Assembly: GCF_900107675.1 (NCBI RefSeq)
Contig: NZ_FNRI01000007.1
Location: 119,268-183,267, forward strand
Source of the DNA: Alistipes timonensis JC136
Lineage (GTDB): Bacteria > Bacteroidota > Bacteroidia > Bacteroidales > Rikenellaceae
DNA length: 64,000 nt
Reading direction: 5' to 3'
Shown here: in pieces, positions 61,302 through 64,000 of the stretch
How the letters are laid out: each line of letters opens with the position of its first letter
Position numbering within the stretch: the first letter of the stretch is position 1
Made by a program: the position numbers and the translations under genes
Notes under the pieces: generated by a model
Databases searched by the model: none
Told to the model about the DNA's origin: nothing
What the model saw: only the letters and a program-made list of their open reading frames with translations

Positions 61302-62357
61302 TTATTGAAAAATTTTCTTAAAAGCATCAAACGTTGCGTCTTCACTATATTTTTCAAGATATAAATTACGAGAATATGGATTAAATGACGTTATATTATT
61401 CCCCATAGACCGGAACGTATCAATAAACATTTCTGCAGTCTGGCAACCATACATACAATTGGAATCCATGTCATAGCCTTCAAATGCTTCTTTTGTTCCC
61501 AAAATATTTTTACCATACATCAAAGCCTCTGCTGTTTTTGTTTTCATTCCTGAGCCTGAAAAAATAGGCATAACAACAACATCTGCATCATAATAAAAAT
61601 CTTCTAAATTAGATACAAACCCCCAAACAGATATTCTATCGGAGGTAAATTCTCCTTTATAACGATCCATTCCCTTACCGACAATTGTAAGATGACCCGA
61701 GATATAAGGAAAAACATATTTAATAAACCACCGAATACCTTCAATATTCGCAAAAAAATCAGACCCCACGAATAAGATTTCAAGAGTTTCTTTCTTTTGG
61801 AGTTGGGGACTTATGACCTTATTGGGATTAAAAGTATCCGCATACGCAATTGGTATAATACATCCAATCGAGGCGCTACAACTCATTCTTTGTGCATCAC
61901 GCTTATTTAAAAATAAGAATTTATCACAATACTTAGCTATCAATTTTTCACTATAACACGCTTTAAAATAAAATGGCAATACTCTTATACCATTCACTCG
62001 AAGCATCTCACGTCCAAAGTGTTTTTCAATATTGTGGAAACAGCAAATAATACAGATATTGGGATAATGTCTCTTTATTGCCTTAGCAACAAAACCTAAT
62101 AACGATTGAGATAAAAAAACATGCGTATACCTTTTCTGAGAAAGTTGGTTTAAAATCCTTTTCTCAACCCGCTTCGTATAGCCATTTAGTCTACACGATA
62201 ATAGTTTCTGCAAACGACTTATTTTTTGGGGTTCAATAATATCGACTCTGTTGTTAGACAGTTTATGAAGAAAATCTATGTTTCGTTTATTTAGGACATC
62301 TGCTCCACTAGATATCGTTTTAACATCTTTTCCAATATAGAGTATTGTCAAGCACAT
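61302..62357 (-). CDS. GT4-like glycosyltransferase
   Basis: A 351-residue GT-B protein. The C-terminal half has EILFVGSDFFANIEGIRWF, LTIVGKGMDRYK, VWGFVSNLEDFYYDADVVVMPIFSGSGMKTKTAEALMYGKNILGT, the typical GT4/Wbu-like nucleotide-sugar site. The N-terminal acceptor half is more variable. Very AT-rich, with many AAA, AAT and ATA codons unlike the first 54 kb. It lies between wzx and wzy. Confidence 0.8.
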   Translation of the reverse strand: MCLTILYIGKDVKTISSGADVLNKRNIDFLHKLSNNRVDIIEPQKISRLQKLLSCRLNGYTKRVEKRILNQLSQKRYTHVFLSQSLLGFVAKAIKRHYPNICIICCFHNIEKHFGREMLRVNGIRVLPFYFKACYSEKLIAKYCDKFLFLNKRDAQRMSCSASIGCIIPIAYADTFNPNKVISPQLQKKETLEILFVGSDFFANIEGIRWFIKYVFPYISGHLTIVGKGMDRYKGEFTSDRISVWGFVSNLEDFYYDADVVVMPIFSGSGMKTKTAEALMYGKNILGTKEAFEGYDMDSNCMYGCQTAEMFIDTFRSMGNNITSFNPYSRNLYLEKYSEDATFDAFKKIFQ

Positions 62358-62374
62358 GGTATTAAGATAAAGAA

Positions 62375-63916
62375 TTAATGAGCTATATTCTTTAATATTC
62401 TTTTTACAAAGAGTTTCATTCCATCAAGAAACAGAAATTGAATCAAAAATAGAATTATACAAAAGATAAAACTTATGACCATTCCATACTCCAAAAAGGC
62501 GCTGATATTTTGGAACGGATCAATAGAAAAACAACATATTACACGAGATACTATTAACATGCACACTATTAATGCAACTATATGTTTCGCATACATTCTC
62601 ACATATATCCACAGCTTCTCTTGCAAGCCTTTTCGGAACAGGAAATAGGGCTTCCAGCAAAATACCACGATCAAAAGGCTCAGCAGAACGCCTGCGAGAA
62701 TTCCATGCAGGCCGAAGAACCAGCCCAGCAGAACCGACATCCCGATATTGATCGACGCTTCGACCACTGGAGCCCAAATATCACTGAACAAACCGTAAGC
62801 ATTGATATAAGCATCCACCGTATACCGCATAAGAGTAATATACAACGTTGCGACCATCAAACCCAGCGTCAGGTTGTCCAGCACGTATTCGGGACCTATC
62901 CAGAGCGTAATGAAAGCCGGCGTGAGCATATAGACTCCGAAACAGACCGTGCAGCTCAACAGAAACCGCACCGAGAACAACTCTTCGAATACCGACATGA
63001 TGCGCTCTTTGTTTCCTTCGGCCACCAGATTCCCCACACCGGCATTCATGCTGTTGAACACGGCGCCCATCAATGAGGTGATCCCCAGAATAATAAGCAT
63101 GTAATTTCCATAGAGCGCCACCAATGTCAGCGAAGCATAAGCGTAAATGATGATCGGACTGGTCTGCGTCAAAGCGAAACCTCCGATCTTATGGAAAAAC
63201 AACTGTTTGATCTTGGTGATAACGTCGGGATATTTCCGGCTCAGCGTCTTTCCAGCCGACAGGTCGGTCCGCAGGTAGGGATATGTCCTCCGGATCACCG
63301 CATTCAGCGCCACCGAGGCCACCGCGGCAAAGCCCACTTCAAGCGCCAGCCACCAGACATATCCGTTGTCGAAGTATTTGATCGCTACTATCTGGCACAA
63401 CGTTTTCACCAGCATCGACGCCTTGTAGCTGTACTGAATCTTGTACTCCTTCTGGTCGGCCGACAGGACGATCTGCTTGTAGTTGACGAAATAGCTCAGC
63501 AGAGCGCTCACGAGCAACGCGCCGAACGAGGCATAGGCATACCACAACGGCAGCGGCATCTTCTCGAAAATCCATGGGAAGAAGCACATCAGGACCGCAG
63601 CACCGGCTATCACCACCCAGGCGATCCGGCGGTACATCCATCCTTGCAGCGATACGATTTCGTTGATCGCGGCCGTATCCCGGTCGAACAGCGGCCTGTA
63701 CAGCGTGCAGGCGATCGCCGACCCGATTCCCAGCTCCGCAAGATTCAGAAATTGCAGCAGGTTGGTCGCCGTGGTATTCAAACCCAGCACCTCCGCGCCC
63801 AGATGGTCGAGGAAAATCTTGCGCGAAAAAAATTGCAGGATCAGGTTCACAAAGTAGAACCCAAGCGCCACCGTGCTGTTTTTCAGGCTCTTTGCCGTGC
63901 GCGATTCCGCAGCCAT
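62375..63916 (-). CDS. Wzx-like polysaccharide flippase (MOP superfamily)
   Basis: A 513-residue membrane protein with about 12-14 hydrophobic segments, beginning KSLKNSTVALGFYFVNLILQFFSRKIFLDHLG and containing LNLAELGIGSAIACTLYRPL, a common start of Bacteroidetes O-antigen flippases. It moves lipid-linked repeat units across the inner membrane. The N-terminal codons (down to about 62640) are GC-rich like the host genome, whereas the C-terminal 90 or so are AT-rich like the genes downstream, so a recombination joint may lie inside the gene. Confidence 0.85.
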   Translation of the reverse strand: MAAESRTAKSLKNSTVALGFYFVNLILQFFSRKIFLDHLGAEVLGLNTTATNLLQFLNLAELGIGSAIACTLYRPLFDRDTAAINEIVSLQGWMYRRIAWVVIAGAAVLMCFFPWIFEKMPLPLWYAYASFGALLVSALLSYFVNYKQIVLSADQKEYKIQYSYKASMLVKTLCQIVAIKYFDNGYVWWLALEVGFAAVASVALNAVIRRTYPYLRTDLSAGKTLSRKYPDVITKIKQLFFHKIGGFALTQTSPIIIYAYASLTLVALYGNYMLIILGITSLMGAVFNSMNAGVGNLVAEGNKERIMSVFEELFSVRFLLSCTVCFGVYMLTPAFITLWIGPEYVLDNLTLGLMVATLYITLMRYTVDAYINAYGLFSDIWAPVVEASINIGMSVLLGWFFGLHGILAGVLLSLLIVVFCWKPYFLFRKGLQEKLWIYVRMYAKHIVALIVCMLIVSRVICCFSIDPFQNISAFLEYGMVISFIFCIILFLIQFLFLDGMKLFVKRILKNIAH

Positions 63917-63952
63917 TGATAATCAACGAATCAAATGAAAGTCCCGAATGCC

Positions 63953-64000
63953 CTACGACCGGCTTCCGTACATATTCGCGTAATAATTCTCATACTCTCC
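63953..64000 (-). CDS. C-terminal tail of a probable Wzc-like tyrosine kinase (partial)
   Basis: Only the last 15 codons are in the window: GEYENYYANMYGSRS and a TAG stop at 63955-63953. Four Tyr in 15 residues is typical of the autophosphorylated C-terminal cluster of bacterial tyrosine kinases that control polysaccharide chain length. The position, 36 bases ahead of wzx, fits a capsule locus. With so little sequence this remains a suggestion. Confidence 0.4.
   Translation of the reverse strand, partial: GEYENYYANMYGSRS

Noticed and set aside
57815..62357. Possible mobile element or prophage because of low GC
   Set aside because: No transposase, integrase, phage gene or terminal repeat is visible. 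All genes are polysaccharide assembly genes, where low GC is usual.

Overview
The window looks like chromosomal DNA of a GC-rich gut Bacteroidales, most probably Alistipes or a close relative. Evidence: four SusC or SusD genes in two pairs, SusE-like and PCMD/BACON/DUF5689 lipoproteins, a hybrid two-component system, Bacteroidetes-type promoters (TTTG, about 19-21 bases, TAnnTTTG), and very GC-rich third codon positions over the first 54 kb. I see no rRNA, tRNA, CRISPR array or insertion sequence.

Layout. 1-4.2 kb: tail of a phosphate transporter, a DUF2721 membrane protein, and pyruvate formate-lyase with its activase (pflB-pflA). 4.2-17 kb: first carbohydrate locus. Two minus-strand lipoproteins (DUF5689/BACON protein and an endonuclease/exonuclease/phosphatase-fold protein) diverge from SusC, SusD, a DUF6259 glycosidase-like protein and a mutarotase-like protein. 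17-28 kb: an FAD/Fe-S D-lactate-dehydrogenase-like protein, then a minus-strand sugar cassette (clan-A glycoside hydrolase, MFS transporter, L-fucose/L-arabinose-isomerase-like protein, mannose-6-phosphate-isomerase-like protein, ROK kinase), diverging from a GntR regulator with a sugar-binding-like domain. A GT-rich 16-base element lies once upstream of the first SusC (8719) and twice between the GntR gene and the cassette (26928, 26959), so the two loci look like one regulon: import and cleavage on one side, uptake and catabolism on the other.

28-33 kb: an acyltransferase, then a PCMD-domain lipoprotein paired with an outer-membrane beta-barrel. 33-54.8 kb: second polysaccharide utilization locus. 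A hybrid two-component regulator diverges from ten tightly packed genes: two GH110, one GH43, SusC, SusD, a SusE-FISUMP lipoprotein, a beta-helix lipoprotein, a larger SusE-FISUMP lipoprotein, an SGNH hydrolase and a GH20. The enzyme set suggests alpha-galactose-capped, HexNAc-containing glycans, such as host O-glycans. The regulator has Tyr in place of the phospho-accepting His.

54.8-64 kb: minus-strand surface polysaccharide locus, read right to left: the end of a probable Wzc-like tyrosine kinase, Wzx flippase, glycosyltransferase, Wzy-like polymerase, two glycosyltransferases, ATP-grasp protein, acyltransferase and polysaccharide deacetylase. The middle is strikingly AT-rich, with a composition break inside wzx, as expected of an exchanged capsule cassette.

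The main points for a second look are the two-locus GntR operator, the His-less hybrid regulator, three runs of exactly nine G/C inside surface-related genes (possible phase variation), a mosaic duplicated lipoprotein, and an SGNH protein with a dead N-terminal twin domain.
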